Below are positions 25,350-34,103 of a DNA stretch of 64,000 nt, piece after piece. Origin of the DNA: an uncultured Atopobium sp. (GTDB taxonomy: Bacteria > Actinomycetota > Coriobacteriia > Coriobacteriales > Atopobiaceae); NCBI GenBank assembly GCA_916715765.1, contig CAKAPG010000001.1, positions 62,001 to 126,000 of the forward strand, given 5' to 3'. The translations under genes were made by a program, and so were the position numbers. The notes below the pieces were generated by a model that was given only the letters and a program-made list of their open reading frames with translations, searched no databases and was not told the origin of the DNA. The number at the start of each line of letters is the position of its first letter. Within the stretch, counting starts at the first letter, position 1.

Positions 25350-26484
25350 TGTTATATCCGTTCTGCTCAGAGGGCCAGGAATACAAGGTGTCGAGAAGGG
25401 CTAGCGCAAATGCGCTTTCAACGCAGGGCACAGCGCGTAAAACTGCAGTTACATCATGTCTGCCCTGAACAACAAGCTGCTCTGGTTTCATAGTCTGAAG
25501 GTTTACCGAATGTTGAAGAAGCCCAATGCTCGAGATAGGTTTTAACGCACATCTAAACCAGATGGGAGCGCCTGTTGAAATACCGCCAAGGATGCCTCCT
25601 GCATGATTGGTGGTTGGCACAACGGAGCCGTTACGCACTTCGTAAGCATCGTTATTCTCAGAGCCAAGTAAATTAGCAACTTCCATACCGCTGCCAAATT
25701 CTATGGCTTTAACAGCGGGAACACCAAAGACTGCAGTGGAGATGGTATTTTCTAGTCCGTGGAAATGAGGGCACCCAATACCTGCAGGAACACCCGTTGC
25801 CGCACATTCTATGATGCCGCCAACAGTATTTTTCTCTGAGCGCAGCTGCGTGAGGAGTGTGCGGGTTTTCTCGCCAGCTTGGGCATCAAGGAAAGGAAGC
25901 TCTTGAGGGTCAGCTTGAAGTAGCTGATTCATTTGGTGAGCAAGTAACTTGTTGGCCTCAAGTGAGTTGTCTACGAGCTCTAGGGGAGTATCTCTGACGT
26001 CCTTTATTTTGAGAACGTGAGCTGCAATGGTTAAGCCCTGAGCTCGCAAAATCTGGAGCGCTATTCCTCCCGCAATGCACAGAGGGGCGGTGAGGCGAGC
26101 GGAAAAATGCCCTCCACCCGTTTGCTTGTACGAGTCTCCCCATTTTGCCCAGGCAGAGAAATCGGCATGTCCTGGTCGTGGGACGAGCTTTGTAGCTGCG
26201 TAATCTTGTGGATGAACGTTTGTGTTAGGTAGCTCCGCCGTGAGCGGGGAGCCATCCAGAATGCCTTCTACTGAAATTCCAGAGACAAACTGTGGATCAT
26301 CAGCCTCTTTACGCGGAGTATCCCACGGATGTGACGGAGATCTTCTTTGAAGGAATGTCTTGAGAGCTGCTAAGTCAACGGCAAAACCAGCAGGTAAACC
26401 TTCAATGGTGCAGCCGATTTTTGGAGCATGAGACTCTCCAAAAATAGAAACTTTTACTGTTGTCCCAAAAGTTGAGGTCATCAT
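25342..26484 (-). CDS. aroC: Chorismate synthase
   Basis: 380 residues. An FMN-dependent enzyme that converts EPSP to chorismate. Signature stretches GESHAPKIGCTIEGLPAG, RRSPSHPWDTPRKEAD and a central TGGGHFSARLTAPLC are seen, plus HAGGILGGISTGAP and GRHDVTAVLRAVP. Length is normal. Two adjacent ATGs (26484 and 26481) immediately follow the aroA stop codon, and a GGAG lies in the end of aroA. It belongs to the minus-strand run aroA-aroC-chorismate mutase-aroE/K. Confidence 0.95.
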   Translation of the reverse strand: MMTSTFGTTVKVSIFGESHAPKIGCTIEGLPAGFAVDLAALKTFLQRRSPSHPWDTPRKEADDPQFVSGISVEGILDGSPLTAELPNTNVHPQDYAATKLVPRPGHADFSAWAKWGDSYKQTGGGHFSARLTAPLCIAGGIALQILRAQGLTIAAHVLKIKDVRDTPLELVDNSLEANKLLAHQMNQLLQADPQELPFLDAQAGEKTRTLLTQLRSEKNTVGGIIECAATGVPAGIGCPHFHGLENTISTAVFGVPAVKAIEFGSGMEVANLLGSENNDAYEVRNGSVVPTTNHAGGILGGISTGAPIWFRCALKPISSIGLLQHSVNLQTMKPEQLVVQGRHDVTAVLRAVPCVESAFALALLDTLYSWPSEQNGYNND

Positions 26485-27765
26485 TTATGACTCCATACTG
26501 TGACAGACGCCACCAAGCTGCTTAAAGTGCTCAAAGAAAAGCGGATACGACTTATTGATTGCCTCTGCGTGGGTGATGACAACAGGACCCGTTGCATACG
26601 AAGCCAAGATAGTTGCCATCATTACTATGCGATGATCATTGCATGAGTTTACGATGCAGCTGGCGGGCTGTTTTCCTCCGGTGATGACCAGCGCTGTTTG
26701 ATCTTCAGAGAGGGCGGCGTTCACGCCAAATACCCTCAGTGTGCTGCAGATGCTTTGGACACGGTCGGACTCTTTAAGGCGCAAGCGCTGAATATCGGTG
26801 AGCTTGCTAGTCCCAGGAATAAACGCAGCTAGCGCAGCAAGTACTGGAGCAAGGTCACACACTTCGGAGACAGAAATAGTAAACGGACGCAGGTGATCCA
26901 TCATACAAGCTGCGCCTTTTTGCTGGCGAGAAACACGTGCGCCCACAAGCGATAACGCAGCCAAAATGGCCCTGTCTCCCTGGACGCTTTGCATGGAGAG
27001 TCCTGTGACCTCTACGCCTTGACCGATGGCGCCTGCAGCAAGCCACGGGGCAGCGTTTGACCAATCTCCCTCAATTGAATAAACGCCTGGACAGACATAG
27101 TGTTGCGGTTCAATGGTATAGGTGGTACTCGAGGCATCGAACGTGGCGGTAATGCCAAAATCTTGCATGACTTGTTCGGTTATAGCCAAATAGTCTTTTG
27201 ATTGGATAGGTCCTGTAATCTGTATTGTTGAAGTTTCATTCAACAAAGATAAAGACAGCAAAAGCCCAGATATAAATTGAGAAGAAATATCTCCTGGTAG
27301 CTCAAACGAACCACTCGTAAGCTGACCTGAAACCTCAAGGAACTTCTCGTCCAACCAGGTAAAAGACATGCCGTGAGCAGAAAGCTCTGAAATAAGCGGA
27401 TCAAGAGGCCGTGAGAAAAGTCTTCCTTCTGCAGAAATTGTGGCGTTTACGTGCAGCGCCCCAAGAAGGGGGAGTAAAAACCTAAGCGTGGTGCCAGATT
27501 CTTTGCAGTTAAGCTGCACGCTTTGAGGGCGATTCTGGTCCTTTGCAGGAACAACTCTAAATCCCTGTTTGGTTCTAGCGATGGTAGTGCCTAAAGCTTT
27601 AAGACAATCAACGGTTACTTGAATGTCCTCTGAGATGTAAGGACAGGTAATGTTAGTAGTACCGTTTGCAAATGAAGCGCAGATAAGCGCGCGATGAGCG
27701 CATGATTTGGACGGGATTGCTTCTACCGTTCCAAATAAATCATGAGGTGTTATTGAAACATCCAT
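26485..27765 (-). CDS. aroA: 3-phosphoshikimate 1-carboxyvinyltransferase (EPSP synthase)
   Basis: 426 residues. It joins shikimate 3-phosphate and PEP to EPSP. Motifs: KSCAHRALICASFA near the start, KESGTTLRFLLPLLGAL, GDISSQFISGLLL, the LRLKESDR motif and NDHRIVMM near the C-terminus. Length matches family norms. The order aroA, aroC, chorismate mutase, aroE/K on the minus strand forms the core of a chorismate operon. It diverges from the KDPG-aldolase-like gene. No DAHP synthase gene lies in this window. Confidence 0.94.
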   Translation of the reverse strand: MDVSITPHDLFGTVEAIPSKSCAHRALICASFANGTTNITCPYISEDIQVTVDCLKALGTTIARTKQGFRVVPAKDQNRPQSVQLNCKESGTTLRFLLPLLGALHVNATISAEGRLFSRPLDPLISELSAHGMSFTWLDEKFLEVSGQLTSGSFELPGDISSQFISGLLLSLSLLNETSTIQITGPIQSKDYLAITEQVMQDFGITATFDASSTTYTIEPQHYVCPGVYSIEGDWSNAAPWLAAGAIGQGVEVTGLSMQSVQGDRAILAALSLVGARVSRQQKGAACMMDHLRPFTISVSEVCDLAPVLAALAAFIPGTSKLTDIQRLRLKESDRVQSICSTLRVFGVNAALSEDQTALVITGGKQPASCIVNSCNDHRIVMMATILASYATGPVVITHAEAINKSYPLFFEHFKQLGGVCHSMES

Positions 27766-27811
27766 ACTGTGTACGCTCCGTATCTACTTGCTTGATGTAA
27801 GAATACCGCAG

Positions 27812-27841
27812 TTGAGTGTTACAGAAGGATATGGTTAAAAT
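27812..27841 (+). promoter_or_regulatory. Promoter of the KDPG-aldolase-like gene
   Basis: TTGAGT (27812-27817) and TAAAAT (27836-27841), 18-base spacer, 25 bases upstream of the GTG start. Confidence 0.5.
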
Positions 27842-27866
27842 GTTTGAAGATTAAAGGAGGAAGCAA

Positions 27867-28493
27867 GTGAATAAGCCTTTTAGCGCCGTAACTCAGGTTT
27901 TGCGTGGTTATACGTACAATCAGGTTAAAGCTGTCGTTGAGGTTCTTGTTGATTCTCCTGTACATAACGTTGAAGTAACCATGAACACTCCAGAAGCTGC
28001 CTCGTTAATTCAGAAGCTGTCCAGTGAATATAGCTCTGATATCAATATTGGTGCTGGTACCGTGCTTACTCTTGAAGATCTGCGGACAGCTCATAAAGCT
28101 GGCGCAACGTTTGTTTTATCACCAACGCTGCTCTCTGAAGAGATGTTTGACTACTGCAAAGAGCATGAGATTTTAAGTGTTCCGGGAGCGTTTTCGCCAA
28201 CAGAGATTGCTCATGCATTTGCTCTTGGCGCAGATATTGTCAAAGTATTTCCCGCAAATGAGGTTAGTTATGGGTACGCCAAAAAGGTATGCGAGCCTTT
28301 AGGAAACTTACCGCTTATGGCGGTTGGAGGCGTTACAACAGATACTATTGCTGAAGTATTTGCTGGTGGTTATGCCTATGTAGGAACTGCTAACGGCATC
28401 TTCAACAAAAACGATATCCTAGCTGAAGACAAGACTGCTCTAAAACAGTCAGTACGAAAGCTTGCAGAAGAGCTAGAACGTCTAGGACGTTAG
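27867..28493 (+). CDS. eda: 2-keto-3-deoxy-6-phosphogluconate / 4-hydroxy-2-oxoglutarate aldolase-like
   Basis: 208 residues, class I aldolase of the KDPG/KHG family. The Schiff-base lysine is Lys126 in DIVKVFPA, the proton-relay glutamate is Glu36 in VEVTMNTP, and GAGTVL and PGAFSPTE are present. It cleaves a 2-keto-3-deoxy sugar acid phosphate to pyruvate plus an aldehyde. The GTG start follows AAAGGAGG. It sits between aroA and aroB and overlaps the aroB end by 4 bases on opposite strands. No partner dehydratase (Edd) or uronate genes are seen nearby, so the true substrate is open. Confidence 0.85.
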   Translation: MNKPFSAVTQVLRGYTYNQVKAVVEVLVDSPVHNVEVTMNTPEAASLIQKLSSEYSSDINIGAGTVLTLEDLRTAHKAGATFVLSPTLLSEEMFDYCKEHEILSVPGAFSPTEIAHAFALGADIVKVFPANEVSYGYAKKVCEPLGNLPLMAVGGVTTDTIAEVFAGGYAYVGTANGIFNKNDILAEDKTALKQSVRKLAEELERLGR

Positions 28494-29569
28494 TCTTCTT
28501 TTGCTAGCTCAATCAGCTGTTTAAGTTCTGCAAATGACTTGCGCTCAATGCGAACATCACCAATGCCATAAATAAGCGCCATATCAATTGAATCTGCGTG
28601 GTTTTTCTTGTCATGAAGTGCTGCGCTGTAAAGCTCATCGGCAGTAAATAAAGTGCTAGTAGGAAGGCTATAAGCTTGTGTGAGTGTGGCGATGTTCTTA
28701 GCGTCTTCAACAGAACAAAGACCAAGCTTGGAACAGGCTTTTGCCAACATGGAAGTTCCAGCAGCCACACAGGAGCCGTGTCCTAGTTCAAAGTTGCTGA
28801 GCGTCTCAATAGCATGGCCAAGTGTATGGCCCAGATTGAGCAATTTTCTCGACCCTGCTTCTTTGAAGTCTGCTTCAACGATTGATTTTTTTATTTCAAT
28901 ACACGCTTGAATGAGTTCTTGCCTATGCGGCACGTCGATGACCTGCACAGGGTTTCTCGCCAGAGAGATTTTATTGAAGAGTTCATGTCCAGAAAGAACG
29001 CCATATTTAATAAGCTCTCCGCAGCTATCTTGCAAGAGGGGAGTCGGAATAGAGTTCAGCAGCTTAAGGTCAACAATAACCGCCCTGGGGTTATAGAAGG
29101 CTCCAACCAGATTTTTTCCAAATGGCAGGTCAATGGCGGTCTTTCCACCAATCGAGGAGTCAATCATTGCCAAAAGCGAGGTGGGAACGTGGATGAGCGC
29201 GCAGCCGCGCATGTAGGTAGCTGCAGCAAATCCCGCAAGATCACCAATAACACCTCCGCCAAACGCCACGACAATGTCTTCTCGCGTAAAACGGTTTTCT
29301 GCAAGGACGCTTACCAGCTTTTGATATGACTCAAATGATTTTGCGTGCTCACCTGTGGACACTGTGGCGGTTGTAACGGAGTAGCCAGCTGACTCCAACG
29401 AGGTAAGAAGCTTAGAGCCAAAGAGCTTGTTCAAATTTGTATGAGTGACCACAAGAATCTTTGACCCTGAGGTGCAGGAATGAATAAGGTTGCCGGCCTG
29501 CGCAAGCAGGTGATGCCCTACATGAATTTGATATGAGTCGGATGTTAGGTCAACAGAAATAGTATTCAT
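28490..29569 (-). CDS. aroB: 3-dehydroquinate synthase
   Basis: 359 residues. An NAD- and metal-dependent cyclase making 3-dehydroquinate from DAHP. It has the GGGVIGDLAGFAAATYMRG segment, the DSSIGGKTAID motif with FGKNLVGAF, and metal ligands in GHTLGHAIE and GHGSCVAAG. Length is standard. AGGAG lies 3 bases before the ATG. It is on the same strand as the other aro genes but separated from them by the oppositely oriented aldolase gene. The tRNA-Arg gene lies just upstream, pointing away. Confidence 0.95.
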   Translation of the reverse strand: MNTISVDLTSDSYQIHVGHHLLAQAGNLIHSCTSGSKILVVTHTNLNKLFGSKLLTSLESAGYSVTTATVSTGEHAKSFESYQKLVSVLAENRFTREDIVVAFGGGVIGDLAGFAAATYMRGCALIHVPTSLLAMIDSSIGGKTAIDLPFGKNLVGAFYNPRAVIVDLKLLNSIPTPLLQDSCGELIKYGVLSGHELFNKISLARNPVQVIDVPHRQELIQACIEIKKSIVEADFKEAGSRKLLNLGHTLGHAIETLSNFELGHGSCVAAGTSMLAKACSKLGLCSVEDAKNIATLTQAYSLPTSTLFTADELYSAALHDKKNHADSIDMALIYGIGDVRIERKSFAELKQLIELAKED

Positions 29570-29680
29570 GAGCTCCTCATTTGCTGGTTGTATTCATTTT
29601 AGCATGGGAAAATACCAGAAGAAAATTACGCAAACCGTTACAAAAGGCAGTAAGTAGGCTGGGGTATACTTATGCACCAT

Positions 29681-29757
29681 GACTCCGTAGCTCAGTGGAT
29701 TAGAGCGTTTGCCTCCGGAGCAAAAGGTCGTGGGTTCGAAACCCACCGGGGTCACCA
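29681..29757 (+). tRNA. tRNA-Arg (anticodon CCG)
   Basis: A full cloverleaf is visible: acceptor GACTCCG / CGGGGTC, anticodon stem TTTGC / GCAAA with loop CTCCGGA (anticodon CCG, codon CGG), T-arm GTGGG TTCGAAA CCCAC, and an encoded CCA end. A -10-like TATACT at 29665-29670 precedes it. Confidence 0.96.
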
Positions 29758-29797
29758 CGTGCAAAAAACCGGCCATCACTGACTGGAGATTGTTTAT

Positions 29798-32242
29798 ATG
29801 TCATTGCAAGACACTGCAGGCAAGAGTAGCAAACGTTTTGAAGAAACGTATGAAGGCTTGACGTCAAAAGAAGTTGCAGAAAGAGTTTCTGCAGGTAAAG
29901 TTAATACTAATACAGACGTCAAAACCAAATCTATTGCTCAGATTATTGCAGAGCACAGCTTTACGCTCTTTAACATAGTTAATGTTTTGATGGCGCTGCT
30001 TGTTGTTGTAACGGGACAGTACAGAAATGCGCTTTTCATGACCGTAGTTCTTGCAAACCTGGTCATTGGTATTGTGCAAGAGATTCGCGCAAAACGCATG
30101 ATTGACCGTCTGTCTCTTATGACAGCTCAGAGTGTTTGTGTAATTCGTGACGGAAAAGATACCTTTATCAAACCAGATGAGCTTGTCATTGATGATCTTG
30201 TGCGCTTGAAGACGGGCGATCAAATTCCTGCTGACAGTATTCTTGTATCAGAGCACGTAAGCGTTGACGAAAGTCTTCTAACCGGTGAGGCAGAGCCCGT
30301 GCAAAAGACCACAGGAGACGAGCTTCTCTCTGGTAGTTTTGTCGAGAGGGGCAGTCTTGTTGGTAGGGTATGCCGTGTAGGTCAGGAAGGCTATGCTGCG
30401 CGCATTAACGCAGAAGCTAAGTTTGTAAAAGAGATCAATTCAGAGATTCTTACCACCATTAAGTCGATTATTCGCGCAGGTTCCATTGCATTGATTCCTC
30501 TGGGTATTGGTCTTTTTGTTCGTACCTATTTCATTGGTAACGCCGATTTGAATGAAGCGCTTCTTTCGATGATTGCTGCCGTTATTGGCATGATTCCTCA
30601 AGGACTCGTTCTTCTCACCAGCTCGGTTCTTGCTATTGCAACCATTAGGCTTGGCCAGAAAAATGTTTTGGTTCAGCAGCAATATTGTATTGAAACGCTG
30701 GCACGCGTAGATACTCTTTGTTTGGACAAGACGGGTACTATCACCACGGGAAACATGGAAGTTGCTCGTGTTTTGGATGCTTCGTTTACGCCAATTACTG
30801 AGGCCGCAGGCGCTCTGCAAGCGGCTGTAAACGTTGTCGGCGCAAACAAAGATGATGCTAACGATACGGCTACGGCAATCCTTGCGTACGCATCCAAGCA
30901 GGGGGTTCAAAGTAAACGCCCTTCTCGCGTTGTGGCGTTTTCTTCAAAGAGAAAGTACTCTGGCTGCGTCACTGAGGACGGACAGGCATTTGTTATCGGT
31001 GCTGCTCAGTTTGTGCTTGGTCCCGAGGCAGCAGACGTTATCGCATCGTCCGATGCATTTGCGTCCATTGAACGCGTGCTGGTTGCCTGTACCGTTGATG
31101 GATTTGACCAGAATGATACTTTCCAGGGAACTCCTCAGCTCCTAGGTTACGTAGTGCTTAGGGATCAGATTAGAGAGACCGCCCCACAAACCATTGCATA
31201 CTTCCTCGACCAAGGCGTTGACCTGCGCGTTATTTCGGGCGATGACCCTCGTACTGTCTCGGCTATTGCTGAGCGAGCGGGTGTCCCTCATGCAGACGGC
31301 TGGGTAGATGCAACTACACTTCACACAGAGGCAGATATTGCTGCAGCTGTTAAGAAGTACCACGTATTTGGTCGCGTTACACCAGAACAGAAGCGCGAGC
31401 TTGTTATTGCACTCCAGAATCATGGCCACACGGTTGCCATGACCGGCGACGGCGTCAATGATATCTTGGCGCTGAGGCAGTCGGACTGTTCTATTTCTGT
31501 TGCTTCTGGTTCTGCTGCAGCTAGAAATGTTGCAGAGATTGTTCTGGCAGACAACGATTTTGCGCACATGCCAGAAGTTGTTGCCGAAGGTAGGCGCTCT
31601 ATCAATAACCTTCAGCGATCTGCTGCGCTCATTCTCGTAAAGACGGTTTATACTGCGGCTTTAGCGCTCTATTGCATTATTGCGCCACCATACCCCTTTA
31701 TTCCTGTTCAGATGTCGCTGCTTTCATTTGCAACCGTTGGCCTGCCATCGTTTGTGTTGGCGCTTGAGCCAAATCACGATCGCGTAAAGGGCAACTTCCT
31801 GGTCAACATTTTGCGCAAGTCACTACCTGCTTCTATTGCAGTAACTATCACGCTTGCGCTTCTTATGACTGCAGGTCATCTGTTTAAGTTGAACCTGTCT
31901 CAGGTGTCTACGATGGCGCTTATCACCACCGCAACAGTTAGTTTTGCGCTGCTTAGAAGGATTTCTTTGCCGCTCACCAAGCTCCGCGTTGCACTTCTTG
32001 TTGTATGCATTGCCATTGTGGTTGGCGGATGCACGGTAGCGCAGGACTTCTTCCGCATTGCACCTCTCACTCCACGCATCTTGCCGTACTTGGCAATTTG
32101 TCTGGTGATTTCCGTTATTATCTTCAACAGAATTTCCGAGCGTTACATTCACAACTATACAAAGGATCGATTCTTTGACCTGGTTGTGAGATTAATGGGA
32201 GGAAAGTCAACTTATAGCTCTTCTGCTGATATAAACGATTAA
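29798..32242 (+). CDS. Cation-translocating P-type ATPase
   Basis: 814 residues. The phosphorylated Asp310 lies in CLDKTGTIT. TGE (162-164) is the actuator loop, and MTGDGVNDILAL is the hinge motif of the P domain. Membrane helices flank residues 55-90, 228-285 and the C-terminal block from about 625. Helix 4 carries GMIPQGL in place of the PEGL seen in Ca2+ pumps, as in the Gram-positive P-type group without assigned ion. The N-terminus is short and has no metal-binding CxxC. The ion is therefore unclear: Ca, Mg, Mn or K are possible. GGAG precedes the ATG. Confidence 0.88.
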   Translation: MSLQDTAGKSSKRFEETYEGLTSKEVAERVSAGKVNTNTDVKTKSIAQIIAEHSFTLFNIVNVLMALLVVVTGQYRNALFMTVVLANLVIGIVQEIRAKRMIDRLSLMTAQSVCVIRDGKDTFIKPDELVIDDLVRLKTGDQIPADSILVSEHVSVDESLLTGEAEPVQKTTGDELLSGSFVERGSLVGRVCRVGQEGYAARINAEAKFVKEINSEILTTIKSIIRAGSIALIPLGIGLFVRTYFIGNADLNEALLSMIAAVIGMIPQGLVLLTSSVLAIATIRLGQKNVLVQQQYCIETLARVDTLCLDKTGTITTGNMEVARVLDASFTPITEAAGALQAAVNVVGANKDDANDTATAILAYASKQGVQSKRPSRVVAFSSKRKYSGCVTEDGQAFVIGAAQFVLGPEAADVIASSDAFASIERVLVACTVDGFDQNDTFQGTPQLLGYVVLRDQIRETAPQTIAYFLDQGVDLRVISGDDPRTVSAIAERAGVPHADGWVDATTLHTEADIAAAVKKYHVFGRVTPEQKRELVIALQNHGHTVAMTGDGVNDILALRQSDCSISVASGSAAARNVAEIVLADNDFAHMPEVVAEGRRSINNLQRSAALILVKTVYTAALALYCIIAPPYPFIPVQMSLLSFATVGLPSFVLALEPNHDRVKGNFLVNILRKSLPASIAVTITLALLMTAGHLFKLNLSQVSTMALITTATVSFALLRRISLPLTKLRVALLVVCIAIVVGGCTVAQDFFRIAPLTPRILPYLAICLVISVIIFNRISERYIHNYTKDRFFDLVVRLMGGKSTYSSSADIND

Positions 32243-32275
32243 ACTGAAGCACAAGCAAAGAGTTGTGGAGGGTGT

Positions 32276-33394
32276 ATGCGTTGTCCAAACTGTGGATCTG
32301 AGGTCGATGAAGGGGCTTTAACCTGCCCTCATTGTCAGATTGATCTAAGTTTGACCCAAAGGATTCCTGTTACTCAAGCTCAGTGGTGCCCTCATTGTGG
32401 CGCCTTAGTTGGTGCTGCTGCAGAAAGCTGCCCCAAGTGCGGCCTTCCTTTGCCACAGGTAGCTCCTGCTGCCCGTCCAGCTCGAGCCATCAGGCCCACA
32501 CGTAACATCAAGCTTCCAGAGATTGACGCCGCTTCAGCACCTGGCGAGAAGACCGATCCGCTCGTAGACGCAGAGTATGATGCATCCTCTTCTGTCGCAG
32601 CAGATCCCACTGTTCTGCAACAAATGCCAGCCGACAACGCTGATCCAGACACTACCAGCGCGTTTGCCTCGGTAAGTCGCAGGCCAGCTCCTCGCTTTGA
32701 GTCTGCAATCCCTTCCGAGCCTTCCAAAGAGAACCTCCCTGAAGCTGAAGGAATCCCTCGTACGCGCGTTATTCTGCTCTCAGCACTTCTTGTTACCTCG
32801 CTGGTAGTAGCTGCAATCTTTGTCATCACGCACCCGTGGGACCCTCAGGCAACCGATAATCGCGCAAAGGTTGAGGCGCCAGTCTCATCTACTCCTACCA
32901 CCACACCTGTTACGCACCTTACGGGTCAAGACACCAGTGCAACTCAGCAAAATACAAGTTCGGATGCTGTTTTTGACGCACTTGATAGTGATTATCAGAA
33001 GCTTGGAGACCTCTCAAAGCGCCTTGATGATAACGAGAAGACCTTTGATCAGCTTGCTATTACTGGCTCTGATCAGGAGCGCGCTGATGCTCAACAGGAA
33101 GCAGAGCAGATTTCGCTGGATATTAGTAACGTCATCTCTGACCTTTCTAGTCTTGATGACTCCAACGGAAACTATCGTCAGACTATTGAAAATCTCACCA
33201 AGCTGGGTAACTGGCTTCGTAATCGCTCCGATGCTTTGAGTGAGGGATGGAAGCGCTCAGTTGCTTCTAACAATCCTTCTCAGGACAAAGACAACATCTT
33301 GGCGCCAGTTGATAACATCAGAGACTCCAGCGGCTCCAGCTCATACCAGAAACTTTTTGATGAAAATTACGTGAAATGGAAGCCACAAAAGTAG
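32276..33394 (+). CDS. Zinc-ribbon membrane protein
   Basis: 372 residues. The N-terminus carries two CxxC...CxxC zinc ribbons (Cys3, 6, 17, 20 and Cys38, 41, 52, 55). A disordered Pro/Ala/Asp-rich linker follows. One membrane helix lies at about 165-185, then a Thr/Ser-rich stretch and an external domain rich in Asp, Ser and Lys, probably coiled coil (SKRLDDNEKTFDQLA...). No enzymatic motif is seen. It begins 34 bases after the ATPase stop with GGAGG, so it may be co-transcribed with it. Function unknown. Confidence 0.75.
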   Translation: MRCPNCGSEVDEGALTCPHCQIDLSLTQRIPVTQAQWCPHCGALVGAAAESCPKCGLPLPQVAPAARPARAIRPTRNIKLPEIDAASAPGEKTDPLVDAEYDASSSVAADPTVLQQMPADNADPDTTSAFASVSRRPAPRFESAIPSEPSKENLPEAEGIPRTRVILLSALLVTSLVVAAIFVITHPWDPQATDNRAKVEAPVSSTPTTTPVTHLTGQDTSATQQNTSSDAVFDALDSDYQKLGDLSKRLDDNEKTFDQLAITGSDQERADAQQEAEQISLDISNVISDLSSLDDSNGNYRQTIENLTKLGNWLRNRSDALSEGWKRSVASNNPSQDKDNILAPVDNIRDSSGSSSYQKLFDENYVKWKPQK

Positions 33395-33421
33395 TAAAAA
33401 ACAACCGTTCAGCTGCTTTAA

Positions 33422-33450
33422 TTTCAAAAATCTCATCATACTGGTAAAAT
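33422..33450 (+). promoter_or_regulatory. Candidate extended -10 promoter of the cyclophilin/TPR/rod operon
   Basis: TGGTAAAAT (33442-33450) with a weak -35 17 bases upstream (TTTCAA at 33422). A copy of GTTTCTCGC follows at 33486 in the leader. Confidence 0.4.
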
Positions 33451-33532
33451 AATTAGATTAGAAAAGATGTTCTTTATTACTAAGGGTTTCTCGCGTTTTC
33501 TTCTCTTAGATGTAAAGAAGCTTGGAGGAATT

Positions 33533-34072
33533 ATGTTTGGACTTGATCCATTGTATACACCAGAGCGCCAGGTTACTGGTACTGAGGTTGCCGTCTTTGA
33601 TACCAACAAGGGAATCATTAAGGTTCAACTTGATGGTAAGGGCGCACCTATTCATGTGGCAAACTTCTGCGAACTTGCAGAGTCTGGCTTCTATGACGAT
33701 ACCAAGTTCCACCGTCTTGTTCCTGGCTTTGTAGTTCAGGGCGGAGACCCAAACACTCGTGAGATGAGTGTTGAGGATGTTGTGTTTGGTAACCCTGGTC
33801 CCGACGGAATTCCTGGTACCGGTGGTCCTGGTTATCGCATCAAAGAGGAGTTCACCACAAATCCTAACAACTCCCACGTTGACGGTGCTCTTGCTATGGC
33901 TCGTTCTCAAGATCCAAACTCCGCAGGTTCTCAGTTCTATTTCTGTCTTGGTCCACAGCATGGCTTGGATTCTGGGTACACCGTATTTGGCACAACTATC
34001 GAGGGAATGGATGTCATTTCCCAGTTAAAGGTTGGCGATGTCGTCAATTCCATTAGAATTGAAAACGCTTAA
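33533..34072 (+). CDS. Cyclophilin-type peptidyl-prolyl isomerase
   Basis: 179 residues. The cyclophilin core shows FHRLVPGFVVQGGDP, the DGALAMARSQDPNSAGSQFYF active-site segment and the LDSGYTVFGTTIEGMDV end. It has no signal peptide or lipobox, so it is cytoplasmic. It accelerates proline isomerisation during folding. A longer frame starting at 33467 was rejected in favour of the ATG at 33533 preceded by GGAGG. It is followed at once by the TPR protein gene. Confidence 0.92.
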   Translation: MFGLDPLYTPERQVTGTEVAVFDTNKGIIKVQLDGKGAPIHVANFCELAESGFYDDTKFHRLVPGFVVQGGDPNTREMSVEDVVFGNPGPDGIPGTGGPGYRIKEEFTTNPNNSHVDGALAMARSQDPNSAGSQFYFCLGPQHGLDSGYTVFGTTIEGMDVISQLKVGDVVNSIRIENA

Positions 34073-34103
34073 AGCCAAGTCGCACAGACTCTTGGAGGAT
34101 ATT

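Noticed and set aside
29594..29779. Short minus-strand frame with GFEPTTFCSGG
   Set aside because: It is the well-known spurious translation across the complement of a tRNA gene (tRNA-Arg at 29681-29757).
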